From the NCBI RefSeq assembly GCF_013410405.1, contig NZ_JACCFK010000001.1:1860001-1924000 (forward strand): a stretch of DNA of 64,000 nucleotides. Reading direction: 5' to 3'. This document shows, piece by piece, positions 34,929-43,745 of this stretch. Both the position numbers and the translations under genes were made by a program. This DNA is from Amycolatopsis endophytica (GTDB lineage: Bacteria; Actinomycetota; Actinomycetes; Mycobacteriales; Pseudonocardiaceae). A model generated the notes under the pieces. That model had not been told where the DNA came from, made no database searches, and saw nothing but the letters and a program-made list of their open reading frames with translations. Each line of letters begins with the position of its first letter. Within the stretch, counting starts at the first letter, position 1.

Positions 34929-35545
34929 GCGAGCACCACCGCCTGCACCCGGTCCCGCAGGTTCAGCTTCGCCAGTATCCGGCCGACGTGGGTCTTCACC
35001 GTGGCCTCGGACAGGAACAGCTTCTCCGCGATCTCCACATTGGACAGTCCTTTCGCGATGAGCACGAGCACCTCGCGCTCCCGCTCGGTCAGCACGTCCA
35101 GCTCGGCCTCGTCGCGCAGCGGACCGCCACCGCCGACGAACCGGTCCAGCAGCCGCCGCGTCACCGACGGCGACACGACGGCATCGCCCGAGGCGACCGA
35201 CCGGAGCGCGGACACCAGATGATCCGGCGGGGTGTCCTTGAGCAGGAACCCGCTCGCCCCGTTCCGCAGCCCGGCGTAGACGTACTCGTCCAGGTCGAAC
35301 GTCGTCATCACCAGCACCCGGGAGGTGCCCGCGTCGACGATCCGCTTGGTCGCCTCGACGCCGTCCATCAGCGGCATCCGCACGTCCATCAGCACGACGT
35401 CGGGCCGCAGCTCCTCGGCGAGCCGCACCGCGTCGGCGCCGTTGCCCGCCTCGCCGACCAGGTCGATGTCCTCCTGCGCGCCCAGCACCATGCGGAACCC
35501 GAACCGCATCAGCTCCTGGTCGTCGACCACCACCACACGGATCAC
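34892..35545 (-). CDS. NarL/LuxR-type response regulator
   Basis: 217 residues. The GTG at 35545 overlaps the kinase stop (GTGA) and opens directly on the receiver strand IRVVVVDDQELMRFGF. Phospho-Asp is in VVLMDVRMPLMDG (about 54), with TTFDLDEYV and the Lys in FLLKDTPP. The LuxR domain is LTEREREVLVLIAKGLSNVEIAEKLFLSEATVKTHVG. It probably regulates the ABC-2 exporter at 32.4-34.2 kb and its own operon through the shared 13-bp motif. Confidence 0.93.
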   Translation of the reverse strand: MIRVVVVDDQELMRFGFRMVLGAQEDIDLVGEAGNGADAVRLAEELRPDVVLMDVRMPLMDGVEATKRIVDAGTSRVLVMTTFDLDEYVYAGLRNGASGFLLKDTPPDHLVSALRSVASGDAVVSPSVTRRLLDRFVGGGGPLRDEAELDVLTEREREVLVLIAKGLSNVEIAEKLFLSEATVKTHVGRILAKLNLRDRVQAVVLAYETGLIRPGSA

Positions 35546-36720
35546 GGGTCCAGCCTCACCGGGAAGCTCGCGTGCACCCGCCACCCGCCGCCGGGCTGGG
35601 GACCGACCTGCAGGATTCCGCCGAACAGGTGCGCCCGCTCGCGCATCCCGATCACCCCGTTGCCTCCCGGCAGGTCCGGTGCGGGCACCAGCGCCCGTGC
35701 CTTGCCCGCCCCGTCGTCCAGGATCTCCACGTCCACCAGGTTCTCAGTCCGCCGTACCCGTACCCGCGCCCGCGCGCCCCGCCCGGCGTGCTTGAGCGTG
35801 TTCGTCAGCGACTCCTGAACGATCCGGTACACGCCCAGCGACACCCCGGCGGGCAGTTCGGCGAGCGACCCGTCGATCGACAGCTCCACCGGAACGCCCG
35901 CCGTGCGCACCCGGCCGGCCAGGTCGGCGAGTGATTCGGCGGTCGGCTGCGGGATCCGCGGCTCACCGCTGACCTCCTCGTTGCGCAGCACCTGCAGCAG
36001 CCGCCGCAGCTCGGTCAGCGCCTGACGACCGGTCTCCGAGATCGTCTTCACCGCCCGCTCGGCCATCTCCGGACTCGACTTCAACGCGTAGGAGGCGCCG
36101 TCGGCCTGCACCACGATCACGCTCACCGCGTGCGCCACCACGTCGTGCAGTTCCCGCGCGATCCGCCCGCGCTCCTCGGCCACCGCGATCCGTCCGGCCT
36201 GGTCACGCTCGGTTTCCAGCAGGTGCAGCCGCGCCTCCATCTCGGCCTGGTACGCCCGCCGCGCCCCGACGAACTCGCCGAGCACCCAGCACAGCGCGAA
36301 GATCAGCCCGATGAACAGCAGCGGGATCCAGCCGCCCGGCGCCCAGCCGCCCCACATCTGCAGCAGGCTGGTCACGACCTGCGCCAGCAGGTACAGCAGG
36401 GCCTGGCGCCGTCCGACGTAGACGACCACCGTGTACAGCGCGACGCAGCTCGCGGTGGCGCTGCTGATCCCCGCCTCCAGCGCGCTGTGCGGCACGGTCA
36501 GCACCAGGATCAGATAGGCCGTGCTCAGCGGGTACTTCCGCCGCAGCGCGACCGGGGCGGTCATCGCGATGTCCAGCGGGAGCACGACGTACCACTGCGG
36601 GCCGTCGTCCACGTTGTCCCGCGCGAGCAGCACCAGCAGGTCCAGGAACAGCAGCAACAGAGCGAGCAGGGTGTCCCCGACCATCGGGTGCGCCCGCATC
36701 CACAAGCTCAGTCGCCGCAC
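35542..36720 (-). CDS. DesK/NarX-type sensor histidine kinase
   Basis: 392 residues. Four to five membrane helices (about 15-155) are followed by a short coiled coil and the HisKA_3 box IARELHDVVAHAVSVIVVQADGA (about 190), then the HATPase motifs QESLTNTLKHAGRGA, DDGAGKA and GNGVIGMRERAHLFGG. There is no extracytoplasmic domain of note, as in intramembrane-sensing kinases that monitor cell-envelope antibiotics. The start is GTG at 36720. It is coupled to the response regulator. Confidence 0.93.
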   Translation of the reverse strand: MRRLSLWMRAHPMVGDTLLALLLLFLDLLVLLARDNVDDGPQWYVVLPLDIAMTAPVALRRKYPLSTAYLILVLTVPHSALEAGISSATASCVALYTVVVYVGRRQALLYLLAQVVTSLLQMWGGWAPGGWIPLLFIGLIFALCWVLGEFVGARRAYQAEMEARLHLLETERDQAGRIAVAEERGRIARELHDVVAHAVSVIVVQADGASYALKSSPEMAERAVKTISETGRQALTELRRLLQVLRNEEVSGEPRIPQPTAESLADLAGRVRTAGVPVELSIDGSLAELPAGVSLGVYRIVQESLTNTLKHAGRGARARVRVRRTENLVDVEILDDGAGKARALVPAPDLPGGNGVIGMRERAHLFGGILQVGPQPGGGWRVHASFPVRLDP

Positions 36721-36750
36721 CCGTTCACCCTAGGTCGGCGGGGGTCCACG

Positions 36751-36763
36751 GCGCGTCATCCTG
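36751..36763 (-). promoter_or_regulatory. shared 13-bp motif, copy at the two-component operon
   Basis: CAGGATGACGCGC on the minus strand, 31 bp upstream of the kinase GTG. It is identical over 13 bp to the copy 73 bp upstream of the ABC exporter ATPase. Confidence 0.5.
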
Positions 36764-36845
36764 CGGTATCACCGGACGTGGGACTTCGGGCCGAGGTCCA
36801 TGGCAGGATTCGGGGGCACCGGAGAAGACACTCGGAGGGGGCGAC

Positions 36846-38384
36846 GTGACGGCGACGACCGATCAGGGCCGCCTCGCCGGTCCGTTGTCGGTGTCGGTGG
36901 CCAACCTGTGCCGCCGCCTGCAGCCGCAGGTGTCGGCCCGCACCGCCGCCGGATTCGCCGAGGTGCTGCGACGGCTGGGCGCGCCGCTGCAGGTCGCGGT
37001 CGCCGGGCGCATCAAGTCCGGTAAGTCGACGCTGGTCAACGCGCTGATCGGACGGCGGGTCGCGCCGACCGACGTCGGTGAGTGCACCCGGCTGGTGACC
37101 CGTTTCCAGTACGGCACGGTCGACCGCATCGAGGTCGTGTTCGCGGGCGGCTACAAGCAGGTGCTGCCGTTCGCGCCGGACGGGTCGATCCCGGCCGAGC
37201 TGGGCGTCGACATCAGCAAGGTCTCGCACATCGAGGCGTACCTGACCAGCGCGGTCCTGCAGGACATGACGGTGATCGACACCCCTGGCCTCGGCTCGCT
37301 GGACGCCGCCTCGGTGTCGCGCACCGAGCAACTGCTGGGCGCGGCACAAAACGAGGAGGGCGGCGACGAGCTCGACGAGACGTCCCGCAGCGCGGTGGCC
37401 GGCGCCGAGGCCGTCCTCTACGTCGTGACGCAGGGCGTGCGTGCCGACGACCAGCAGGCGCTGGCCGCGTTCACGGCAGCCACCGCGAGCCGCGAAGCGG
37501 GCCCGGTCAACGCGATCGCCGTGCTGAACAAGGCCGACACGGTGCCCCCGGAGTCGGTCGAGGGGTCCGACGGCGACGTGTGGCGGGCCGCGTCGATCCT
37601 CGCCGAGAAGCAGGGGCTGCTGCTCAAGCCGCGGGTCGCGGACGTGCTGCCGGTGATCGGGCTGATCGCCGAGTCCGCCGAATCGGGCAACTTCACCTCC
37701 GCCGACGCCGACGCCCTGCGCGCGCTGTCCGCGCTGGACGACGCGACGCTGGAAACTATGCTGATGGCGGCCGACATCTTCACCAGCTGGGACTGTGACG
37801 TCCCGGCGGGCACCCGGCTGCGGCTGCTGGAAAAGCTCGACCTCTACGGCATCCGCCGCGCGATCGACGCCCTGCGCGCCGACGAGACGATCACCGCCGG
37901 GGCGCTGCGCCGCCTGCTGCTCGCCACCTCCGGCCTGGACGCGGTCCGCGCCCGGCTGAACACGGTTTTCGCCGCGCGCGCCGACGGCATCAAGGCCGCC
38001 GCGGCGCTCGCGTCGATCACCGCGCTGGCCCACTCCTCCGGCGACCCGGCCGAGCGGCAGCGCGTGCACGACGCGATCGAAGTGCTGCTCGCCAAGCCCG
38101 AAGCGCACCAGCTGCGGCTGCTGGAGGCGCTCACCCTGGTCGTCGCCGGTGCCGTCGACATGCCCGAGGACCTGGCGGAGGAGGTCCTGCGGGTGGGCAG
38201 CAACGCGGGGGTCGACGAGCAGCTGGGCCTGCCCGGCGCCGCCCGGCCCGAGCTGGCCGCCCACGCGCTCGAACGCGCCGGGTGGTGGCGCTCCTTCGCG
38301 TCGTTCGGCGCGACGCCGGCCCAGAGCCGGGTCGCGCACGTGGTGCACCGCGCGTACTTCCTGATCTGGCAGCAGCTGCGATAA
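36846..38384 (+). CDS. bacterial dynamin-like GTPase (IniA/IniC-type), first of a pair
   Basis: 512 residues. G1 P-loop GRIKSGKST at about 54-62, G2 Thr in the VGECTRLVTRF region, G3 DTPGLGS and G4 NKADTVP mark a dynamin-family GTPase. The rest is helical with ALASITALAHSSGDPAERQ and a stalk-like end. Unlike its partner at 38.9 kb it has no evident hydrophobic paddle. Bacterial dynamins work as pairs in membrane remodelling or repair (Streptomyces DynA/DynB, mycobacterial IniA/IniC). The GTG has GGAGGGGGCGAC before it. It starts a four-gene cassette with a GrpE-like gene 12 bp downstream. Confidence 0.88.
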   Translation: MTATTDQGRLAGPLSVSVANLCRRLQPQVSARTAAGFAEVLRRLGAPLQVAVAGRIKSGKSTLVNALIGRRVAPTDVGECTRLVTRFQYGTVDRIEVVFAGGYKQVLPFAPDGSIPAELGVDISKVSHIEAYLTSAVLQDMTVIDTPGLGSLDAASVSRTEQLLGAAQNEEGGDELDETSRSAVAGAEAVLYVVTQGVRADDQQALAAFTAATASREAGPVNAIAVLNKADTVPPESVEGSDGDVWRAASILAEKQGLLLKPRVADVLPVIGLIAESAESGNFTSADADALRALSALDDATLETMLMAADIFTSWDCDVPAGTRLRLLEKLDLYGIRRAIDALRADETITAGALRRLLLATSGLDAVRARLNTVFAARADGIKAAAALASITALAHSSGDPAERQRVHDAIEVLLAKPEAHQLRLLEALTLVVAGAVDMPEDLAEEVLRVGSNAGVDEQLGLPGAARPELAAHALERAGWWRSFASFGATPAQSRVAHVVHRAYFLIWQQLR

Positions 38385-38396
38385 GGGGTGGGTGGC

Positions 38397-38864
38397 GTGG
38401 CTTCCTGGTTCCGGCGCAGGTCCGCCGACGACTCGCCGACCGGTCAGATCCCGGGCGCGCAACTCGCGAAAATCATCGACGAAGTCGAGGGAACCACAGC
38501 GGCGCAAGACCCGTCCAACACCGATGTGAACCGTGTATCCGATCTGGCCGCCGCCGGCCCGGAAGCGCTCGACCAGGCGCGGGCCGACCGGCAGGAGCTG
38601 ATCCAGCTCTGCCTCTACGCACTCGACCGGGCCCGCAGCGGTGGCGTCGTCGAGCGCCTCGAACAGGGGCTGGAGCGGGTCGGGGTGCTCGCGGTGCGCC
38701 CGGACGGGCAGCGGTTCGATCCGGCCGTGCACGAGGCGGGCGGCGCGGTGAAGACCGACGATCCGGCGCTGGACGGCGTGGTCGCCGAGACCGAGGTCGT
38801 CGGGTTCACCGACGGCGGCCGTCTGCTGCGCGCGCCCGTCGTGACGGTCTACACGAAGCGCTAA
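38397..38864 (+). CDS. GrpE-like nucleotide-exchange-factor domain protein
   Basis: 155 residues from the GTG at 38397 (AAGGGG upstream; GTG 38388 is also in frame). The C-terminal beta-domain shows the GrpE signature in QRFDPAVHEA (about 105-114), DDPALDGVVAETEVVGFTDG and GRLLRAPVVTVY. The N-terminal coiled coil is much shorter than in housekeeping GrpE, and the first 25 residues are Arg/Ser-rich. It lies between two dynamin genes, which suggests an Hsp70-type partner acting on the dynamins. No Hsp70 gene is in this window. Confidence 0.75.
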   Translation: MASWFRRRSADDSPTGQIPGAQLAKIIDEVEGTTAAQDPSNTDVNRVSDLAAAGPEALDQARADRQELIQLCLYALDRARSGGVVERLEQGLERVGVLAVRPDGQRFDPAVHEAGGAVKTDDPALDGVVAETEVVGFTDGGRLLRAPVVTVYTKR

Positions 38865-38873
38865 GGTCCGCTC

Positions 38874-40709
38874 GTGACCGCTCCGCCGCTTTCGTCCCTG
38901 CCCAACCAGGTCCGGCAGGCCCGCGAATCGTTGCTGGCCCTGCTGCGCGAGTGCGATCCGAAGGCGGCCGCCTGGGTCGAGCAGGTCCGGCGGGCGCGGC
39001 CGAAGAAGCCGCAGGTCGTGGTGGTCGGCGAGACCAACCGTGGCAAGAGTTCCCTGGTCAACGCCCTGCTCGCGACGCCGGGACTGTCCCCTGTGGACGC
39101 CGACGTCGCCACGGCGGGCTACCTCGTCTTCGACCACGCGCCGGAGTGGGGCGCACAGGCCTGCTACCCCGGTCAGCTCGCGCCGGTCGCGGTCGAGCTG
39201 CCGGAGCTGGTCCGCTGGGTCTCGGCCACGCACGAACTGCCCGAGGGGCAGCTGCCGCCGCGCTACGTCGAGGTCACCGGCCCGGTGCCGCTGCTGGAGC
39301 GGCTGTCGCTGGTCGACACCCCGGGCGTCGGCGGGCTCGACTCGATGCACGGTGAGCTGGCCTCCGAGGCCGCCGCCAACGCGACCGCGCTGCTGTTCGT
39401 CGTCGACGCCTCCGCCCCGTTCACGGCCGGTGAGCTGGAGTTCCTGCGCCGCGTCGGGGACCGCGTGGAGACCGTGGTGTTCGCGCTGTCCAAGACCGAT
39501 GCCTTCCGCGGCTGGCGCGAGGTGCTGGAGGCCGACCGGCAGCTGCTGGCCGAGCACGCCCCGCGCTTCTCCGGCGCCGTGTTCCACCCGGTGTCGGCCC
39601 GCATGTTCGAGATGGCGGCGAAGGCGCCGAACGAGCAGGCGGCGGTGATGCTGCGGGAACGGTCCGGTGTGATCGAGCTGCAGGCGGCGCTGCAGGAGCT
39701 GGTGGTCGGCCGGTCCGCGATGCTCGGCGAGGCCAACACGCTGCGGGCGCTGTCCAGCGCGCTCGGCGAGGTGCACTCCGGTCTGCTGGCCGAGCAGCGC
39801 GCCCTGTCCTCCGGCGAGGCCGAGGCCGAGCGCCTGCGTGAACGGCGCGACGAGCTGGCGGCCGAGCGCAAGACGTCGACGCGGGGCTGGCAGCTCAAGC
39901 TGCGCGGTGAGATCCAGCGGGCCAGGGTCGACCTCGGGCACGAGACCAGCCGCCAGATCCGTGATGCCCAGTCCTACTTCCGCGCGCGGATCGACAACGC
40001 GAAGAAAGAGCAGCTCGCCCAGCTGCCGCAGCAGGTGGACGCGGCGCTGCAGATGATCTCCCAGCGGGTTTCGGCGACCATGGCGCACCGGCTGAACCGG
40101 GTCACCGGCATCGCGCTCGCCGAGCTGTTCGCCCCCGAGGAGCTGGACGTGATCCGCTCCCAGTTCCTGCGCGCGGGCGGTCCGCAGGTCGTGCTGCGGC
40201 CGCCGGATCGCAAACCGTCCACGCCCGAGGACAAGCTGCTGATCTTCATGGGCATCTCGGGCGGGGTCGGGGCAGGCAAGATCGCCGCGCTGCCGCTGGC
40301 CGGGGTCGCCCTGCTCAACCCCGTGGTGCTGCCCGCGACGATCGTCGTCGGGCTCGGTGCCGGCTGGTGGATGGCCCGCACGCGGCGGCATGCGGCGGAC
40401 AAGCAGCACCACAAGCAGTGGCTGGTCGAGTCGATCGCGGAGGCGCGCTCGATCCTCGACCAGCTCGTCGCCGAGCAGCTCATCGAGGCCGAGCAGCAGC
40501 TGTCGCTGGCGCTGGACGAGGCGCTGTCCCGGCGGATCGACGCGATCGAGACCGAGCTCAAACAGGTCGACAAATCGATCAAAATGGGTGCTCAGGAGCG
40601 TGCGAAGAACCTGGCGTCGGTGAGCAGGCGGCTCAAGGAGACCGGCGACGCCCGTGATCGCGCCGAGACCCTGCTCGGGCGCATCCGGAACCTGCGTGAG
40701 CAGGGCTGA
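38874..40709 (+). CDS. bacterial dynamin-like GTPase with membrane paddle, second of a pair
   Basis: 611 residues. G1 GETNRGKSS is at about 52-60, G3 VDTPGVGGLDS and G4 SKTDAF. A long helical stalk/coiled coil follows (about 300-420; RLRERRDELAAERKT). A strongly hydrophobic stretch at about 450-500 (GISGGVGAGKIAALPLAGVA, then LLNPVVLPATIVVGLGAGWW) could be the membrane-inserting paddle. The C-terminal helices return (EAEQQLSLALDEALSRRIDA). It probably oligomerises with the 36.8-kb partner on the membrane. The 9-bp gap to the GrpE-like gene indicates one transcript. Confidence 0.88.
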   Translation: MTAPPLSSLPNQVRQARESLLALLRECDPKAAAWVEQVRRARPKKPQVVVVGETNRGKSSLVNALLATPGLSPVDADVATAGYLVFDHAPEWGAQACYPGQLAPVAVELPELVRWVSATHELPEGQLPPRYVEVTGPVPLLERLSLVDTPGVGGLDSMHGELASEAAANATALLFVVDASAPFTAGELEFLRRVGDRVETVVFALSKTDAFRGWREVLEADRQLLAEHAPRFSGAVFHPVSARMFEMAAKAPNEQAAVMLRERSGVIELQAALQELVVGRSAMLGEANTLRALSSALGEVHSGLLAEQRALSSGEAEAERLRERRDELAAERKTSTRGWQLKLRGEIQRARVDLGHETSRQIRDAQSYFRARIDNAKKEQLAQLPQQVDAALQMISQRVSATMAHRLNRVTGIALAELFAPEELDVIRSQFLRAGGPQVVLRPPDRKPSTPEDKLLIFMGISGGVGAGKIAALPLAGVALLNPVVLPATIVVGLGAGWWMARTRRHAADKQHHKQWLVESIAEARSILDQLVAEQLIEAEQQLSLALDEALSRRIDAIETELKQVDKSIKMGAQERAKNLASVSRRLKETGDARDRAETLLGRIRNLREQG

Positions 40710-40794
40710 ACGGGTCGGTTGTGCCGGGGAACCGAACCGGCCTAACGTGAGTCCAAGCGTGTGACTTCATTGGTGTGAGATTGGGGAGCTCGGC

Positions 40795-41487
40795 GTGTGG
40801 ATCGATGAGACCGGCGGGGTAGAGCCGACCGACGCCACGACCTCCGACGGTGACCTGGAGATCACGGTCGAGGGCCAGACCTACACGGCCGAAGAGAACA
40901 TGGACCTCAACCACGACGGGGTCAACGAGACGGTGCGGCTCGACAACGCCGACGGCACCATCACCGCGTACGTCGACACCGACGACGACGGTCACGCCGA
41001 CCAGTACGTGCACACCGACACCGAGGGCAACGTCGTCGAGATGGCCCGCTACGACGAGACCACCGGCGACTGGATCGCCGACCACGACTCCGGGGCGGGC
41101 GAGCCGGACACCACCGACACCGGCCGCGCGGGCGACATCAGCGCGGACATGTCCGACGGCACCGTCGACGTGGGCCCGGCGACCGTCGACAGCGACAACG
41201 ACGGCACCGCGGACAGCGCGGTCGTGACCGACGACGCGGGCAACACCCGCGTGTTCACCGACGTCGACGGCGACGGCCGGGCCGACGTGCAGACGATCAT
41301 CACGCCCGAGGGCGAGGCGACCACCTACGAGCACACCGGCCCCGGCGAGTGGACCGAGACGACGAGCGGCTTCACCGCCGAGGTGCCGCCGGACAGCGAC
41401 CAGCTGTGGGGTGGCAGCGGCGTCCAGACGGTCGAGGGAGTCGCGAAGATCGACTCCGGCACTGGACAGTGGATCTCCCAGAACTGA
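40795..41487 (+). CDS. acidic protein with Dx[DN]xDG calcium-loop repeats (DUF6802-like)
   Basis: 230 residues, very rich in Asp, Thr and Gly, no signal peptide. Four calcium-loop-like units are visible: DLNHDGVNE (37-45), DTDDDGHAD (61-69), DSDNDGTAD (132-140) and DVDGDGRAD (156-164), in two pairs about 24 residues apart within each pair. These resemble dockerin/EF-hand or thrombospondin type-3 loops. A GGGGAG lies before the GTG. It ends the dynamin cassette (85-bp gap, so a separate promoter is possible) and is followed by a strong terminator. Calcium binding is inferred from the loops. Confidence 0.78.
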   Translation: MWIDETGGVEPTDATTSDGDLEITVEGQTYTAEENMDLNHDGVNETVRLDNADGTITAYVDTDDDGHADQYVHTDTEGNVVEMARYDETTGDWIADHDSGAGEPDTTDTGRAGDISADMSDGTVDVGPATVDSDNDGTADSAVVTDDAGNTRVFTDVDGDGRADVQTIITPEGEATTYEHTGPGEWTETTSGFTAEVPPDSDQLWGGSGVQTVEGVAKIDSGTGQWISQN

Positions 41488-41504
41488 ACGGAATCACCGG
41501 CTGA

Positions 41505-41543
41505 ACAGGCCCCGGTCGTCTTTCCCCGACGGCCGGGGCCTGT
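41505..41543 (+). terminator. terminator after the dynamin cassette
   Basis: A 16-bp stem with one G-U pair, outer arms ACAGGCCCCGG (41505-41515) and CCGGGGCCTGT (41533-41543), and a short C/T loop. It begins 17 bp after the stop of the calcium-loop protein gene. Confidence 0.85.
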
Positions 41544-41842
41544 CGCCGTTTCCGGACAAACCGCCCGAGCCTGGTATCGGCAAGATCACGGCCCCGCCGA
41601 AGAACTTTCTCCGCTACGCCGGTTCAGCGATATCTGAATCGATTCCCTGATCGTTCTTGTGAGAGAACCGACAGGTCAGCCCTCGGTTACCTGCCGTCCA
41701 TCCGGCTACTCTCGGGAAATCCCAGTATTTCCATGCACACCGGTAGGGCAGCCGGTGTGCGAAGCCATTCGGTCGCCGGCGACGGAGCGCTTCCCCGGAC
41801 CCTCCCGCGGACGTGCTCCTGCCGTCGAAGTCAGGAGAAGGA
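41544..41842 (+). other. pckG upstream region, no gene seen
   Basis: About 300 bp less GC-rich than its surroundings, with an AATCGATT palindrome near 41635-41644 and no convincing ORF. It probably carries the pckG promoter and operators (carbon-source control is expected for a gluconeogenic gene), but no consensus can be assigned with confidence. Confidence 0.4.
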
Positions 41843-43669
41843 ATGACTGCAGTAGCCATCCCGGGACTGGACAAGGCGCCGACCTCGCACAGCGGTGTGC
41901 TCGCGTGGGTGCGGGAGGTCGCCGAGCTGACGACCCCTGACCGAGTGGTGTGGTGCGACGGCTCCGACGCCGAAGCCGAGCGCATCAACAGCGAGCTGGT
42001 CGAGGCAGGCACGTTCGTCCCGCTGGAGGCGAAGCCGAACTCCTTCTGGGCCGCCTCGGACCCCAGCGACGTCGCACGGGTCGAGGAGCGGACCTTCATC
42101 TGCTCCGAGCGGGAAGAGGACGCCGGGCCGACCAACAACTGGATGCACCCGGACGAGATGCGCGCCACGATGACCGAGCTGTACCGCGGGTGCATGCGCG
42201 GCCGGACGATGTACGTCATCCCGTTCTGCATGGGCCCGCTCGGTGACGACAACCCGAAGCTGGGCATCGAGGTCACCGACTTCGCCTACGTCGTCGCGTC
42301 GATGCGCGTCATGACCCGCATGGGCACGAAGGCGCTGGAGAAGTTCGTCAAGGAAGACGGCACCGAGCGCGAGTTCGTGCCCGCCCTGCACTCGGTCGGC
42401 AAGCCGCTGGAGCCGGGCGAGAAGGACGTCGTCTGGCCGTGCAACGACACGAAGTACATCTCGCACTTCCCGGAGACCCGCACCATCTGGAGCTACGGCT
42501 CGGGTTACGGCGGCAACTCGTTGCTGGGCAAGAAGTGCTACTCGCTGCGCATCGCCTCGGTGATGGCGCGCGACGAGGGCTGGCTCGCCGAGCACATGCT
42601 GATCCTCAAGCTGATCTCGCCGGAGAACAAGTCCTACTACGTGGCGGCCGCGTTCCCGAGCGCCTGCGGCAAGACCAACCTGGCGATGCTGCAGCCGACC
42701 ATCCCGGGCTGGCGCGCAGAGACCATCGGTGACGACATCGCGTGGATGCGGTTCGGCGAGGACGGCCGCCTGTACGCGATCAACCCCGAGTTCGGCCTGT
42801 TCGGCGTCGCCCCCGGCACCGGCGTGAAGACCAACCCGGTCGCGATGAAGACGGTCGAGAAGGGCAACACGGTCTTCACCAACGTCGCGCTGACCGACGA
42901 CGGCGACGTGTGGTGGGAGGGCATGACCAAGGAGGCGCCCGCCCACCTGACCGACTGGAAGGGCCGCGACTGGACGCCGGAGTCGGACGAGCCTGCCGCG
43001 CACCCGAACTCGCGGTTCTGCACGCCGATCGCGCAGGTGCCGACGCTCGCGCCGGAGTGGGACGACCCGAAGGGCGTGCCGATCTCGGCGATCCTGTTCG
43101 GTGGCCGCCGCGCCACGACGGTTCCGCTGGTGAGCGAGGCCCGCGACTGGCAGCACGGCGTGTTCATGGGCGCCACCATGTCGTCGGAGAAGACCGCGGC
43201 CGCGGCGGGCAAGGTCGGCGAGGTCCGGCGCGACCCGATGGCGATGCTGCCGTTCCTCGGCTACCACGCCGGCGCGTACTTCCAGCACTGGCTGGACACC
43301 GGCAAGAACGCCGATTCGGCCAAGCTGCCGAAGATCTTCTACGTCAACTGGTTCCGCCGCGGTGACGACAAGCGGTTCCTGTGGCCCGGGTTCGGCGAGA
43401 ACTCGCGCGTTCTCAAGTGGATCGTCGGCCGCCTCGAAGGCACGGCGGGTGCGGCGGAAACCCCGGTCGGGCTGGTGCCGCGCGCCGAGGACCTCGACCT
43501 CGACGGCATCACCGAGCCGGTCGAGGACGTCCAGGAGTCGCTCGCGGTCAAGGCCGACGAGTGGCGCCAGGAGATCCCGCTGATCGAGGAGTGGTTCGCC
43601 AAGATCGGCGACCGCGTCCCGTCGAGCCTGCACGACGAGCTGGCGGCGTTGAAGCAGCGCCTCGGCTGA
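41843..43669 (+). CDS. pckG: phosphoenolpyruvate carboxykinase (GTP)
   Basis: 608 residues, full length. The ATG at 41843 follows AGGAGAAGGA. Conserved segments are NNWMHPDEM and [13 protein letters not shown], oxaloacetate/PEP-site [19 protein letters not shown], the P-loop [14 protein letters not shown] with the active-site Cys, the metal-binding [13 protein letters not shown], and [13 protein letters not shown]. The enzyme decarboxylates and phosphorylates oxaloacetate to PEP, the entry to gluconeogenesis. It has its own terminator 11 bp downstream. Confidence 0.98.
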   Translation: MTAVAIPGLDKAPTSHSGVLAWVREVAELTTPDRVVWCDGSDAEAERINSELVEAGTFVPLEAKPNSFWAASDPSDVARVEERTFICSEREEDAGPTNNWMHPDEMRATMTELYRGCMRGRTMYVIPFCMGPLGDDNPKLGIEVTDFAYVVASMRVMTRMGTKALEKFVKEDGTEREFVPALHSVGKPLEPGEKDVVWPCNDTKYISHFPETRTIWSYGSGYGGNSLLGKKCYSLRIASVMARDEGWLAEHMLILKLISPENKSYYVAAAFPSACGKTNLAMLQPTIPGWRAETIGDDIAWMRFGEDGRLYAINPEFGLFGVAPGTGVKTNPVAMKTVEKGNTVFTNVALTDDGDVWWEGMTKEAPAHLTDWKGRDWTPESDEPAAHPNSRFCTPIAQVPTLAPEWDDPKGVPISAILFGGRRATTVPLVSEARDWQHGVFMGATMSSEKTAAAAGKVGEVRRDPMAMLPFLGYHAGAYFQHWLDTGKNADSAKLPKIFYVNWFRRGDDKRFLWPGFGENSRVLKWIVGRLEGTAGAAETPVGLVPRAEDLDLDGITEPVEDVQESLAVKADEWRQEIPLIEEWFAKIGDRVPSSLHDELAALKQRLG

Positions 43670-43680
43670 GTTCGTCTCGC

Positions 43681-43720
43681 CGCAACGGCCACCCCCGGGT
43701 TTCCGGGGGTGGCCGTTGCG
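43681..43720 (+). terminator. pckG terminator
   Basis: A perfect 18-bp stem, CGCAACGGCCACCCCCGG (43681-43698) with its complement at 43703-43720, has a GTTT loop. It follows the pckG stop directly and lies just before the next gene's -10. Confidence 0.92.
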
Positions 43721-43745
43721 CATGGTGTGGCCCTAATGTCGGGTC

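Noticed and set aside
36756..40412. 1218-codon minus-strand ORF across the dynamin cassette
   Set aside because: Val/Gly/Arg/His-rich shadow frame; both dynamins and the GrpE-like gene are clear on the plus strand.
40710..40794. GGAAC-type ECF sigma promoter before the calcium-loop gene
   Set aside because: A GGAACC occurs but no matching -10 (GTT or CGTC) at the right distance.
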